A stretch of 64,000 bases of DNA from Neisseria sicca (GTDB lineage Bacteria > Pseudomonadota > Gammaproteobacteria > Burkholderiales > Neisseriaceae): assembly GCF_017753665.1 (NCBI RefSeq), contig NZ_CP072524.1, positions 1,798,001-1,862,000 of the forward strand, written 5' to 3'. Within the stretch, counting starts at the first letter, position 1. Each line of letters begins with the position of its first letter. Under the pieces are notes generated by a model that saw nothing but the letters and a program-made list of their open reading frames with translations, did not search any database and was not told the origin of the DNA. The position numbers and the translations under genes are program-made. Shown piece after piece: positions 9,209 through 17,449 of the stretch.

Positions 9209-10426
9209 GAGACCTTTGCAAAATTCCCCAAAATCCCCTAAATTCCTACCAAGACATTTAGGGGATTTTCCATGAGCACCTTCTTTCAGCAAACCGCACA
9301 AGCCATGATTGCCAAACACATTGACCGCTTCCCACTATTGAAGTTGGATCAGGTGATTGATTGGCAACCGATCGAACAGTACCTGAACCGTCAAAGAACC
9401 CGTTATCTCCGAGACCACCGCGACCGTCCCGCCTATCCCCTGTTGTCCATGTTCAAAGCCGTCCTGCTCGGACAATGGCACAGCCTCTCCGATCCCGAAC
9501 TCGAACACAGCCTCATCACCCGCATCGATTTCAACCTGTTTTGCCGTTTTGACGAACTGAGCATCCCCGATTACAGCACCTTATGCCGCTACCGAAACTG
9601 GCTGGCGCAAGACGACACCCTGTCCGAATTGCTGGAACTGATTAACCGCCAACTGACCGAAAAAGGCCTAAAAATAGAGAAAGCATCCGCCGCCGTCATT
9701 GACGCCACCATTATTCAGACCGCCGGCAGCAAACAGCGTCAGGCCATAGAAGTCGATGAGGAAGGACAAGTCAGTGGACAAACCACACCGAGTAAGGACA
9801 AAGATGCCCGCTGGACAAAGAAAAACGGCCTCTACAGACTCGGTTACAAACAACATACCCGTACCGATGAGGAAGGCTATATCGAGAAACTGTACATCAC
9901 TCCCGCCAATACCCATGAGTGCAACCACCTGTTGCCTTTGCTGGAGGGCATTGCCGAAGGCACGACCGTCTATGCCGACAAAGGCTACGACAGTAAGGAA
10001 AACCGGCAACATCTGAAAGACCATCAGTTGCTGGACGGCATTATGCGCAAAGCCCACCGCAACCGTCCGCTGACGGAAGCGCAAACCAAACGCAACCGAT
10101 ATTTGTCGAAAACCCGTTATGTGGTCGAACAAAGCTTCGGTACGCTGCACCGTAAATTCCGCTACGCCCGGGCAGCCTATTTCGGACTGATTAAAGTGAG
10201 TGCGCAAAGCCATCTGAAGGCGATGTGTTTGAACCTGTTGAAAGCGGCCAACAGGCTAAGTGTGTCTGTTGCCGCCTAAAAGGCGGCCCGGATGCCTGAT
10301 TATCAGGTATCCGGGGAGGATTAAGGGGGCATTTGGGTAAAATCAGGAGTAATTAGGAGCGGAAATAGACGAAAACCTGTGTTTGGGTTTCGGCTGTCGG
10401 GGGAAGGGCTTTTTTGCAAAGGTCTC
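9209..10426 (+). mobile_element. IS5-family (IS1106-like) element, apparently intact
   Basis: 1218 bp bounded by inverted repeats GAGACCTTTGCAAAA. A 5-bp direct repeat TGCCT flanks it (9204-9208 and 10427-10431). It contains one full-length transposase and sits inside OrfA of the IS3-family element, so it arrived later. The same terminal repeat recurs in this window at 13858-15958, at 16316-16496 and, degraded, at 44625. Confidence 0.9.
9272..10279 (+). CDS. IS5-family transposase
   Basis: A 335-residue DDE transposase. It begins MSTFFQQTAQAMIAKHIDRF. It has the N-terminal DUF772-like segment (YPLLSMFKAVLLGQWHSLSD) and the catalytic residues D in VIDATIIQT, D in VYADKGYDSKENR and E in YVVEQSFGTLHRKFRYARA. 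The frame is uninterrupted and of normal length, so this copy may still be active and could act in trans on the MITE at 16316-16496. Its decayed sister copy lies at 13858-15958. Confidence 0.92.
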   Translation: MSTFFQQTAQAMIAKHIDRFPLLKLDQVIDWQPIEQYLNRQRTRYLRDHRDRPAYPLLSMFKAVLLGQWHSLSDPELEHSLITRIDFNLFCRFDELSIPDYSTLCRYRNWLAQDDTLSELLELINRQLTEKGLKIEKASAAVIDATIIQTAGSKQRQAIEVDEEGQVSGQTTPSKDKDARWTKKNGLYRLGYKQHTRTDEEGYIEKLYITPANTHECNHLLPLLEGIAEGTTVYADKGYDSKENRQHLKDHQLLDGIMRKAHRNRPLTEAQTKRNRYLSKTRYVVEQSFGTLHRKFRYARAAYFGLIKVSAQSHLKAMCLNLLKAANRLSVSVAA

Positions 10427-10765
10427 TGCCTGTGTTTTTTCTTGGTCGGGTTTGTCGGCGATGAAGGGGTTTTTGCGGTGTGGGGGCATGGTTTTGGATT
10501 GGGGGTGTTCGAGTGCGCCGATGCCGCCTTCCTGATAGGCGCGTATCCATCGCCGCAGGTGGGTTCGGGAAATGCCGTAGTGGTCTGCGGTACGCTGTTG
10601 GCTGCGTATGTGCAGGTAGTGGAGTACGGCTTGGTATTTGAAGTGTAATGTATATTTGCTCATAAAAAAACTGCACCTTGTGAGTTGGAGGGGATGTATC
10701 CAACTTTTGGGGTGCAGTTCAGTATGGATTTCTGTTTTCAGACGACCCTAAACAAAATTAGAACC

Positions 10766-10922
10766 TACAATGGATTAACTTCAAACCAAAACAACGTTAC
10801 CTCACCTTAACTCAAAGAAAACACGATTTACTAAGATTCAAAAGTTCAAGGTAAATCAACTGCAGACTCTATATAGCCGACCATTCCTCTAACCTATCCT
10901 GCTTTAAAGTGAAATCTCTATA
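10766..10922. repeat. Degenerate Correia element
   Basis: Aligning by eye with the full-length copy at 57379-57535 (read in reverse), the order of blocks is preserved: TGGATTAACTTCAAACCA, then ACGTTACCTCACCTTAACTC, then CTGCAGACT, then CCTATCCTGCTTTAAA and CTCTATA. Many substitutions are present, so this looks like an old, decayed copy of the same length class (about 157 bp). Confidence 0.6.
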
Positions 10923-10976
10923 AGACGTCGTCTGAAAACCAAATAGCTGCCCTCTCCACGTTCGTTTCTTACGCAC

Positions 10977-11006
10977 AAAAAAATACCGGCAAAGCCGGTA
11001 TTTTAA
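10977..11006 (-). terminator. Terminator of the tRNA cluster
   Basis: AAAATACCGGC and GCCGGTATTTT form a stem around a short loop just beyond the last tRNA. Read on the minus strand it ends in a run of T residues. Confidence 0.8.
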
Positions 11007-11010
11007 AATT

Positions 11011-11087
11011 TGGCGCGGCGGACGGGGCTCGAACCCGCGACCCCCGGCGTGACAGGCCGGTACTCTAACCAACTGAGCTACCACCGC
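11011..11087 (-). tRNA. tRNA-Asp (GTC), copy 2
   Basis: 77 nt with encoded CCA. The acceptor GCGGTGG pairs with CCGCCGC, and the anticodon loop CTGTCAC gives GTC. It is followed on the minus strand by the terminator at 10977-11006 and is identical to the copy at 11235-11311. Confidence 0.95.
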
Positions 11088-11119
11088 GCATCATTGTTTT
11101 GCAACAATGAAAGGAAACT

Positions 11120-11195
11120 TGGTGGGTGATGACGGAGTCGAACCGCCGACATTCTGCTTGTAAGGCAGACGCTCTACCAACTGAGCTAATCACCC
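11120..11195 (-). tRNA. tRNA-Val (TAC), copy 2
   Basis: 76 nt with encoded CCA. The acceptor is GGGTGAT/ATCACCC and the anticodon loop CTTACAA gives TAC. It is upstream of the Asp gene in transcription order and identical to the copy at 11343-11418. Confidence 0.95.
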
Positions 11196-11234
11196 GAAAA
11201 TAAAAAATACCGACAATGTCAGTATTTTGAAATT

Positions 11235-11311
11235 TGGCGCGGCGGACGGGGCTCGAACCCGCGACCCCCGGCGTGACAGGCCGGTACTCTAACCAACTGA
11301 GCTACCACCGC
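11235..11311 (-). tRNA. tRNA-Asp (GTC), copy 1
   Basis: Same sequence as the Asp tRNA at 11011-11087. A weak hairpin (AAAATACCGACA/TGTCAGTATTTT) separates this repeat unit from the next Val gene, a sequence-drifted version of the cluster terminator. Confidence 0.95.
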
Positions 11312-11342
11312 GCATCATTGTTTTGCAACAATAAAGGGAACT

Positions 11343-11418
11343 TGGTGGGTGATGACGGAGTCGAACCGCCGACATTCTGCTTGTAAGGCAGACGCTCTAC
11401 CAACTGAGCTAATCACCC
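11343..11418 (-). tRNA. tRNA-Val (TAC), copy 1
   Basis: First tRNA of the cluster in transcription order. The sequence is the same as the Val tRNA at 11120-11195. Offset between copies is 223-224 bp for both genes, showing tandem duplication of a Val-Asp unit. Confidence 0.95.
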
Positions 11419-11490
11419 TTGTCGCTGCGTTTGCGAAGACACTATTAAATCAAAAAAGCATCCGCTGTGCAAGCTTTATTTTTTATCGCA

Positions 11491-13479
11491 TTAAGTATTT
11501 CCTTGCAAACTCCAGTTTTCAAAAGAAATAATTTCCTCCTGTCTGCCTGCGACAACCAAAATATCATTCGGTTGCAGCTGGAAATCCAAGTCGGGGTTTT
11601 CTATCCTGCTTGTGTTTCGGCGGATAAATAGAAGTTTGATGCCTGCGTTATCCAAAGGTAAATCACGGATGGTCTTGCCTATGGCGTGGGCTTCTCCAGT
11701 CAGAGGAAAGGCGTGGCGGCATACCGATTTGCCTCCGTCGTCAAATCCATTTTCATCATCACTGCCGACAAACAAGCCTTCCAAAGAGGCGTAGCGGCTG
11801 TGTCGGATGTTGGCAATGGTCTGATAAACATGGTTGAAGGTCGCACCATTACCCAGCATGGCGTAGCTTGCCAGTACCAAGCTGGTTTCTTTGGTGTCGG
11901 ATACAGCTTCTTCCGCGCCCATATCCGTGAAGGTTTTGACGTAATCGTCATTGGTAGCCCGAACATACACAGGCATGCTCGGATGCAAGGACATGATATT
12001 GTCGAGAACATGCTGGGTTTCGTGCATATTGTTCAGGGTAATGACCACCATTTTGGCGCGCTCCAAACCTGCCGCCTCCAAGACTTCGCGCCGTTTGGCA
12101 TCGCCGAACGAGACCGGTTCGCCGGCATTGCGTGCCACCTGAACCCTGCCGATATCGAGGTCGAGGGCGAAGAAGGGGATGTTTTCCTGAGCCAAGACAC
12201 GTCCGACGGTCTGACCGCCGCGTCCGAAACCGATAATCAGGACGTGGTCGGATTTGCTCATGGTTTCCACCAACATACTGTGCAAATCCAATGCCTTCAT
12301 GTCCCAGCTTGATTTGACGAAACGGCTGACGATGGCATCGCTGCTGCCCAAGATAAATGGGGCAATAATCATAGACAACAGAATCGCTGCCGTAGCTGCC
12401 TGCTCCAGCTCGGGCGACACCATATTGATTTTGCTGGAGATGTTTAACATCACAAAACCAAATTCGCCGCCTTGTGCCAAATAGAGGGCTGTTTTTAAGC
12501 TATCCGCAATCGGATGCTTCATATGCAAAGCGATGAAAAAGACGACCAATGCTTTCAATACCAGCAAAATTGCCAGCAAAATCAGAATCTGCTGCCAGCC
12601 GCCGATTAAAGCTTGGATATCCAGTTTCATGCCGACCGTGATAAAGAAGAAACCGAGCAGAATATCGCGGAACGGACGGATGTCGTCTTCCACCTGAAAA
12701 CGGTATTCCGTTTCCGAAAGCAGCATACCGGCGACGAATGCGCCCAATGCCATCGACAAGCCTTCCAGTTCGGTCAGATAAGCTACGCCCAAGGTTACCA
12801 GCAGGACGTTGATCATAAACAATTCAGACGACTTGCGTTTGGCGACCATTCTGAACCAGCGCGACATTACCTTGCTGCCGATAACGAACAACACGCCCAG
12901 CGTGACCAGCATTTTCAATCCGGCAAGACCCAGCGCGACCCACAGACTGCCTTCTTCGCCATTGCCCGACAACGCAGGAATCAGGATCATCAACGGTACA
13001 ACGGCAATATCTTGCATCAACAAGACACCCATCGCCATTTGACCGTGCAGCTGTCCCAATTCGGTTTTTTCGGACAGGATGCGGCTGACAATTGCCGTGG
13101 ACGACATGGTCATCGCCCCGGCTGCGGCAAACGCCCAATTAAAGTTGACACCCATCAGCATCAAAATGCCGATAATCGACAGCATGGTCACAACGACCTG
13201 CAAACCGCCCAGTCCGAACACCAAACGGCGCATGGCTTTGAGCTTGGGCAGGGAGAATTCGAGACCGATACTGAACATCAGGAATACGATACCGATTTCA
13301 CCTAAATAATCAGTAGCATGACCTTGCGGAATCAGCTTCAACATACCCGGACCGGCAATAAAGCCGACCAAAAGATAACCGAGCATGGAAGGAATGTTGA
13401 ATTTACGGCAATAAATTACCGTAATGACGGAAACGAGGAGGACGATAACGATGGGTGCGAGGGAAAAAGTTTCGTGCAT
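11491..13479 (-). CDS. Monovalent cation:proton antiporter-2 (KefB/KefC type) with RCK domain
   Basis: A 662-residue inner-membrane protein. Residues 1-390 hold about a dozen hydrophobic segments of the Na+/H+ exchanger fold, including the MLGYLLVGFIAGP and QDIAVVPLMILIPAL motifs. Residues 412-525 form an RCK/TrkA-N nucleotide-binding domain starting HVLIIGFGRGGQTVG. Residues from about 570 form a TrkA-C domain. Such proteins exchange K+ or Na+ for H+ and are gated by nucleotide or glutathione ligands. No KefF/KefG-type partner is adjacent. It is divergent from ychJ. Confidence 0.88.
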   Translation of the reverse strand: MHETFSLAPIVIVLLVSVITVIYCRKFNIPSMLGYLLVGFIAGPGMLKLIPQGHATDYLGEIGIVFLMFSIGLEFSLPKLKAMRRLVFGLGGLQVVVTMLSIIGILMLMGVNFNWAFAAAGAMTMSSTAIVSRILSEKTELGQLHGQMAMGVLLMQDIAVVPLMILIPALSGNGEEGSLWVALGLAGLKMLVTLGVLFVIGSKVMSRWFRMVAKRKSSELFMINVLLVTLGVAYLTELEGLSMALGAFVAGMLLSETEYRFQVEDDIRPFRDILLGFFFITVGMKLDIQALIGGWQQILILLAILLVLKALVVFFIALHMKHPIADSLKTALYLAQGGEFGFVMLNISSKINMVSPELEQAATAAILLSMIIAPFILGSSDAIVSRFVKSSWDMKALDLHSMLVETMSKSDHVLIIGFGRGGQTVGRVLAQENIPFFALDLDIGRVQVARNAGEPVSFGDAKRREVLEAAGLERAKMVVITLNNMHETQHVLDNIMSLHPSMPVYVRATNDDYVKTFTDMGAEEAVSDTKETSLVLASYAMLGNGATFNHVYQTIANIRHSRYASLEGLFVGSDDENGFDDGGKSVCRHAFPLTGEAHAIGKTIRDLPLDNAGIKLLFIRRNTSRIENPDLDFQLQPNDILVVAGRQEEIISFENWSLQGNT

Positions 13480-14169
13480 AGAGCGGGCGGCCTTGATGTT
13501 TGTTGGAAAATGACTGTTTTATTTATGACAGGCCGTCCGAGCGGACGCGGAATAACATTCCGGCATTGTCGGGACGGAGTAGAGATATTGTATCAAAAAA
13601 CCCTGTAAAATAATGTTCCTACGCAATAAATAATACCGAATAAATGAACATTTCGAATATTTCTGTTTCAGACGACTTGCCAAATAGACTTTTATTCTCT
13701 CAATAAAATAAAAACATTAATAGGACATCCTCCATGCCCCCTACCCCTTGTCCATGTTCTTCTTCCCTACCCTACGCTGAATGCTGCCACCCCTTCCATA
13801 CTCATCAATCTCATCCGCAAACTGCCGAAAAATTGATGCGCTCAAGATACAGTGCCTGAGACCTTTGCAAAAAAGCACTTCCCCCAACAGCCAAAACCCA
13901 AACACAGGTTTTCGGCTGTTTTCTCCCCAAATCACTCCTGATTTTACCCAAATACCCCCTTAATCCTCCCCGGATACCTGATAATCAGGCATCCGGGCCG
14001 CCTTTTAGGCGGCAACAGACACACTTAGCCTGTTGGCCGCTTTCAACAGGTTCAAACACATCGCCTTCAGATGGCTTTGCGCATTCACTTTAATCAGTCC
14101 GAAATAGGCTGCCCGCGCATAGCGGAATTTACGGTGCAGCGTACCGAAGCTTTGTTCGACCACATAACG

Positions 14170-15047
14170 TGTAGAAACTAGTAGCGTTGTTTACAGTATT
14201 TCTAGGAGAATACTGAAACATGAACATACACAAAAATACACGTCTCACCCCGCACCACCGCCAAGCCATTTGGCTGGCCTACACGCAGGGGAAGGAAAGC
14301 ATCACCTCCTTGGCACGCCGCTACCAAGTCAGCCGCGTCACCATTTACCGCGCCCTTAAAGCCGCAAGGGCCAAGCTGCTCAAACCGCAAACCAGTACCA
14401 ACAACCGTTTCAAACAGGCAAAGTACGGAATGAAACGCCTGGCCAAGGTAGAACGCGGTATTCAGGAAAAACTCAAAAAGCAGGCCAAACGCTACAATAA
14501 ATCCTACCCCGGAGAGCTGGTGCATCTCGACACCAAACGGCTGCCGCTGCTCAAAGGACGAAAAGCCGCCGATAAGCGGGATTACCTGTTTGTCGCCATC
14601 GACGATTTCTCAAGGGAGCCATACGCCGCCATTTTGCCGGACAAAACCGCAGACAGCACCGCCAAGTTTCTGACCGAACACCTGATTGATCCCTGCCCAT
14701 ACCTGATTGAGTGCGTTTACTCCGACAACGGTACGGAATACAAAGGCTCGGCCAACCATGCTTTCGGTGTGGCCTGTTACGAGAACGGGATTGGTCAAAA
14801 GTTTACCCGGGTTGCCCGTCCGCAGACCAACGGTAAGGCGGAGCGGGTTATCCGTACCCTGATGGAGATGTGGCATAAGAAACAGTCGTTTGACAGTCCG
14901 GAACATCGGCAAAAGGAGTTGTGCCGCTTTGTTAATTTTTATAACACTGTGAAGCCACACCGCAGTTTGAACGGCGATACGCCGTTTGAGGTCTTGCAGG
15001 CTTATTTTTCTCAACCTGTGGTGTAAACAACGCGACGTGTTCCTACA
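14170..15047 (+). mobile_element. IS481-family element
   Basis: 878 bp with terminal repeats TGTAGAAAC at the left and TGTAGGAAC on the reverse strand at the right. It is flanked by a 7-bp direct repeat CATAACG (14163-14169 and 15048-15054). TGT...ACA ends and a single integrase-core transposase fit the IS481 family. It inserted into the decayed IS5-family element and is the youngest of this stack by position. Confidence 0.85.
14220..15026 (+). CDS. IS481-family transposase
   Basis: A 268-residue protein. The N-terminal helix-turn-helix is around residues 20-50 (ITSLARRYQVSRVTIYRALK). The rve integrase core has D in ELVHLDTKRLPLL, D in CVYSDNGTEYKG and E in GKAERVIRTLMEM, completing a DDE triad, then NFYNTVKPHRSLNGDTPFE at the end. 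The frame is intact. The ORF fills the element, with short flanks to both terminal repeats. Confidence 0.88.
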   Translation: MNIHKNTRLTPHHRQAIWLAYTQGKESITSLARRYQVSRVTIYRALKAARAKLLKPQTSTNNRFKQAKYGMKRLAKVERGIQEKLKKQAKRYNKSYPGELVHLDTKRLPLLKGRKAADKRDYLFVAIDDFSREPYAAILPDKTADSTAKFLTEHLIDPCPYLIECVYSDNGTEYKGSANHAFGVACYENGIGQKFTRVARPQTNGKAERVIRTLMEMWHKKQSFDSPEHRQKELCRFVNFYNTVKPHRSLNGDTPFEVLQAYFSQPVV

Positions 15048-16315
15048 CATAACGGGTCTTCGACAAATACCGGTTACGTTTGGTTTGCGCTTCCGTCAGC
15101 GGACGGTTGCGGTGGGCTTTGCGCATAATGCCGTCCAGCAACTGACGCTCTTTCAGATGTTGACGGTTTTCCGCACTGTCGTAGCCTTTGTCGGCATAGA
15201 CGGTCGTATCTTCGGCAATGCCTTCCAACAAAGGGGACAGATGGTTGCACTCATGGGTATTGGCGGGGGTGATGTGCAGTTTCTCGATATAGCCTTCCTC
15301 ATCGGTACGGGTATGTTGTTTGTAACCGAGTTTGTAGAGGCCGTTTTTCTTTGTCCAGCGGGCATCTTTATCCTTACTCGGTGTGGTTTGACCGCTGACT
15401 TGTCCTTCTTCATCGACTTCTATGGCCTGACGCTGTTTGCTGCCGGCGGTTTGAATAATGGTGGCGTCAACGACGGCGGCGGATGCCTTCTCTAATTTTA
15501 GGTTTTTTCGGTCAGTTGTCGGTTAATCAGTTCCGGCAATTCGGACAGGGTGTCGTCTTGCGCCGCCAGTTGCGGTAGCGGCATAAGGTGCTGTAATCGG
15601 GGATGCTCAGTTCGTCAAAACGGCAAAACAGGTTGAAATCGATGCGGGTGATGAGGCTGTGTTCGAGTTCGGGATCGGAGAGGCTGTGCCATTGTCCGAG
15701 CAGGACGGCTTTGAACATGGACAACAGGGGATAGGCGGGACGGCCGCGGTGGTCTCGGACGTAACGGGTTCTTTGACGATTCAGGTATTGCTCGATCGGC
15801 TGCCAACCAATCACCTGATCCAACTTCAATAATGGGAAGCGGTCGATGTGTTTGGCAATCATGGCTTGTGCGGTTTGCCGGAAGAAGGTGCTCATGAGAA
15901 ATCCCCTAAATGTCTTGGTGGGAATTTAGGGGATTTTGGGGAATTTTGCAAAGGTCTCTGCCTATGTGTTACATAATACTGGTTATATCGTTGCCACCAC
16001 AGTTCCCTCCCAGCAAAATCTGCTGAATCAAGAAGAAATGCAGAAATGGAGCCAAGGAACCTTTTGGCTGGGATTAGAAGTAATCCACCATACCCTCATT
16101 GGCAAACGCCACGCCCAAGTTGAATTTAATGCCCATTTTCAAGATGGAGCTGAAACGGCATGCCATCATGAACTATCTACATTCGTCAATATTGACGGAT
16201 ACTGGTACTTTATTGATCCAACCGTTGCACTCCCGACAATGAAGCAAGCCTGCATCTGCGGTTCAGGAAAAAAATTCAAGGCATGCTGCGGACAATTTTT
16301 CAAATAAGGCAGAAT

Positions 16316-16496
16316 GAGACCTTTGCAAAAATAGTCTGCTAACGAAATTTGACGCATAAAAATGCGCCAAAAAATTTTCAATTGACTAAAACCTTCCTAA
16401 TATTGAGCAAAAAGTAGGAAAAATCAGAAAGGTTTTGCATTTTGAAAATGAGATTGAGCATAAAATTTTAGTAACCTATGTTATTGCAAAGGTCTC
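16316..16496. mobile_element. MITE with IS5-family (IS1106-like) ends
   Basis: 181 bp beginning GAGACCTTTGCAA and ending TTGCAAAGGTCTC, flanked by a 5-bp direct repeat AGAAT (16311-16315 and 16497-16501). It has no coding capacity. The ends match the two IS5-family copies in this window, so the intact transposase at 9272-10279 could mobilise it. It lies 8 bp past the ychJ stop codon. Confidence 0.88.
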
Positions 16497-16511
16497 AGAA
16501 TACAAAATCAC

Positions 16512-16544
16512 AAAGGTCGTCTGAAAATATATTTCAGACGACCT
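16512..16544. terminator. DUS inverted pair downstream of ychJ
   Basis: AAAGGTCGTCTGAAA and TTTCAGACGACCT, with a short AT spacer. Probably the original ychJ terminator, now pushed away from the stop codon by the MITE. Confidence 0.75.
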
Positions 16545-17002
16545 CTTCATCTTCATAAGGCAACATAAAAAACTTAGATAAAAAAAACCATTCATACCAA
16601 GGGAGAAGTATGAATGGCCAATACATTGCGGGAAAACGTCTTACTTGCTGCACCGCCCAAAAGGGATAAAAGAGCGGTGTGTGTCAGCACTTTGCATTAT
16701 ACAAACCTTAGTATTAAATGCTGTTAAGAAGTGAAATTTTTTGAATAAATTGCTCAGAATATAAGATAAGCGTTAGTTTATTTGGATAAACGGTACATTT
16801 TCTATTATTCATATTAGTTAATTTACAACACTTCATTAAATGTAGCTTCATGAAATTAAAATTCACAGCAGCATCCCAAACATTCCTATTACATACCTGT
16901 ATCTTAAAAACAGGCATCTCCTACTTATTGAAATCCATTTTTTGGAGAGGGTTTCATTATTCTTTTAATAGTTTCAATACTTAGATGTCACGAGCTTCAC
17001 AC
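16545..17002. other. Gene-poor intergenic stretch
   Basis: About 460 AT-rich bases. An inverted repeat CCATTCATAC/GTATGAATGG lies at 16589-16617. A minus-strand frame of 67 codons (16714-16917) has no recognisable family and lies in compositionally AT-rich DNA; I do not call it a gene. Confidence 0.5.
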
Positions 17003-17030
17003 AAAAAAGCCCTGCATTGCAGGGCTTTTT
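17003..17030 (-). terminator. Terminator of the rplM-rpsI operon
   Basis: AAAAAAGCCCTGCA and TGCAGGGCTTTTT form a perfect GC-rich stem, 18 bp beyond the rpsI stop. The A-run on this strand is a T-run on the transcribed strand. Confidence 0.9.
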
Positions 17031-17047
17031 GAGATTCCAAAAACGAA

Positions 17048-17440
17048 TTAACGTTTGGAGAATTGTTTTGCGCGGCGTGCTTTGCGCAGACCTGGTTTTT
17101 TACGTTCAACTTCACGAGCATCGCGAGTAACGAAACCGGCTTGAGACAAGGCAGGTTTCAGCGCAGCGTCGAAGTCGATCAGGGCGCGGGTAATGCCGTG
17201 ACGGATCGCGCCGGATTGACCGGTTTCACCTCCGCCGATAACGTTCACTTTGATGTCGAACGCTTCAGCGTTTTCAGTCAGAACCAAAGGTTGGCGAACA
17301 ACCATGCGGCTGGTTTCGCGGGCGAAGAATTCGTCAACGGGACGACCGTTTACGATGATTTGGCCGGTACCTTTAGTCAGGAATACACGAGCCACTGAAC
17401 TTTTGCGGCGGCCTGTGCCGTAGTAGTATTTACCGTTCAT
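17048..17440 (-). CDS. rpsI: 30S ribosomal protein S9
   Basis: A 130-residue basic protein of the small subunit head, whose C-terminal tail contacts P-site tRNA. It begins [20 protein letters not shown] and ends [12 protein letters not shown], both diagnostic. It follows rplM with a 9-bp gap, the universal rplM-rpsI operon. Confidence 0.98.
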   Translation of the reverse strand: MNGKYYYGTGRRKSSVARVFLTKGTGQIIVNGRPVDEFFARETSRMVVRQPLVLTENAEAFDIKVNVIGGGETGQSGAIRHGITRALIDFDAALKPALSQAGFVTRDAREVERKKPGLRKARRAKQFSKR

Positions 17441-17449
17441 GTCGTGTCC

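Larger units (their letters stand above)
9090..10663 (-). pseudogene. IS3-family OrfA, split by the IS5-family insertion
   Basis: The N-terminal segment (10427-10663) starts MSKYTLHFKYQAVLHYLHIR and carries a helix-turn-helix (TADHYGISRTHLRRWIRAYQ). The C-terminal segment (9090-9208) reads AELIEELCHMRAKVAYLKEL and then ALSQKRTEKDKAKPSKH before the stop. The two halves join in frame when the IS5-family element and one 5-bp TGCCT copy are removed, giving a normal OrfA of about 118 residues. The open frame seen today runs from the N-terminal half into the IS5-family end. Confidence 0.85.
8250..10721 (-). mobile_element. IS3-family element, interrupted by an IS5-family element
   Basis: The imperfect terminal inverted repeats are TGAACTGgcCCCCAAAtCTTGGAcAC at the left and TGAACTGcaCCCCAAAaGTTGGAtAC at the right (reverse strand). 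A 3-bp direct repeat GTA flanks both ends, as expected for this family. Removing the IS5-family insert and one TGCCT copy leaves an element of about 1.25 kb with orfA and orfB in the usual overlapping order. A DUS hairpin was the target. Confidence 0.88.
13990..15895 (-). pseudogene. IS5-family transposase, broken by frameshifts and an insertion
   Basis: The N-terminus (15895 downwards) matches the intact transposase at 9272-10279. Single-base deletions then shift the frame: one where the intact copy has AACTGGCTGGCGCAAG (near 15570), another near 15500 in the K/I-rich GLKIEKAS region. The IS481-family element at 14170-15047 cuts it before VVEQSFGTLHRKF, and the C-terminal remainder (VVEQSFG to SVSVAA) lies between about 14010 and 14162. 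It is not functional. Confidence 0.88.
13858..15958 (-). mobile_element. Decayed IS5-family (IS1106-like) element carrying an IS481-family insertion
   Basis: The ends GAGACCTTTGCAAAA and TTTTGCAAAGGTCTC are flanked by 5-bp direct repeats TGCCT (13853-13857 and 15959-15963) inside ychJ. Without the IS481-family insert it is about 1.2 kb, like the copy at 9209-10426 but in the opposite orientation. Confidence 0.9.
13734..16307 (+). pseudogene. ychJ: YchJ family protein (UPF0225), split by nested insertion sequences
   Basis: The N-terminal part (13734-13857) reads MPPTPCPCSSSLPYAECCHP and on to MRSRYSA. The C-terminal part (15964-16307) starts YVLHN and ends in the SEC-C zinc motif CICGSGKKFKACCGQFF. 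Excising 13858-15958 plus one TGCCT copy restores one 155-codon frame with no other lesion, so disruption looks recent. YchJ proteins carry SEC-C metal-binding motifs at both ends around an NTF2-like core; their function is unknown. In its present state the gene cannot make the full protein. Confidence 0.9.

Noticed and set aside
16714..16917. 67-codon minus-strand frame in the gene-poor region
   Set aside because: No family, no clear ribosome binding site, AT-rich; too weak to call.
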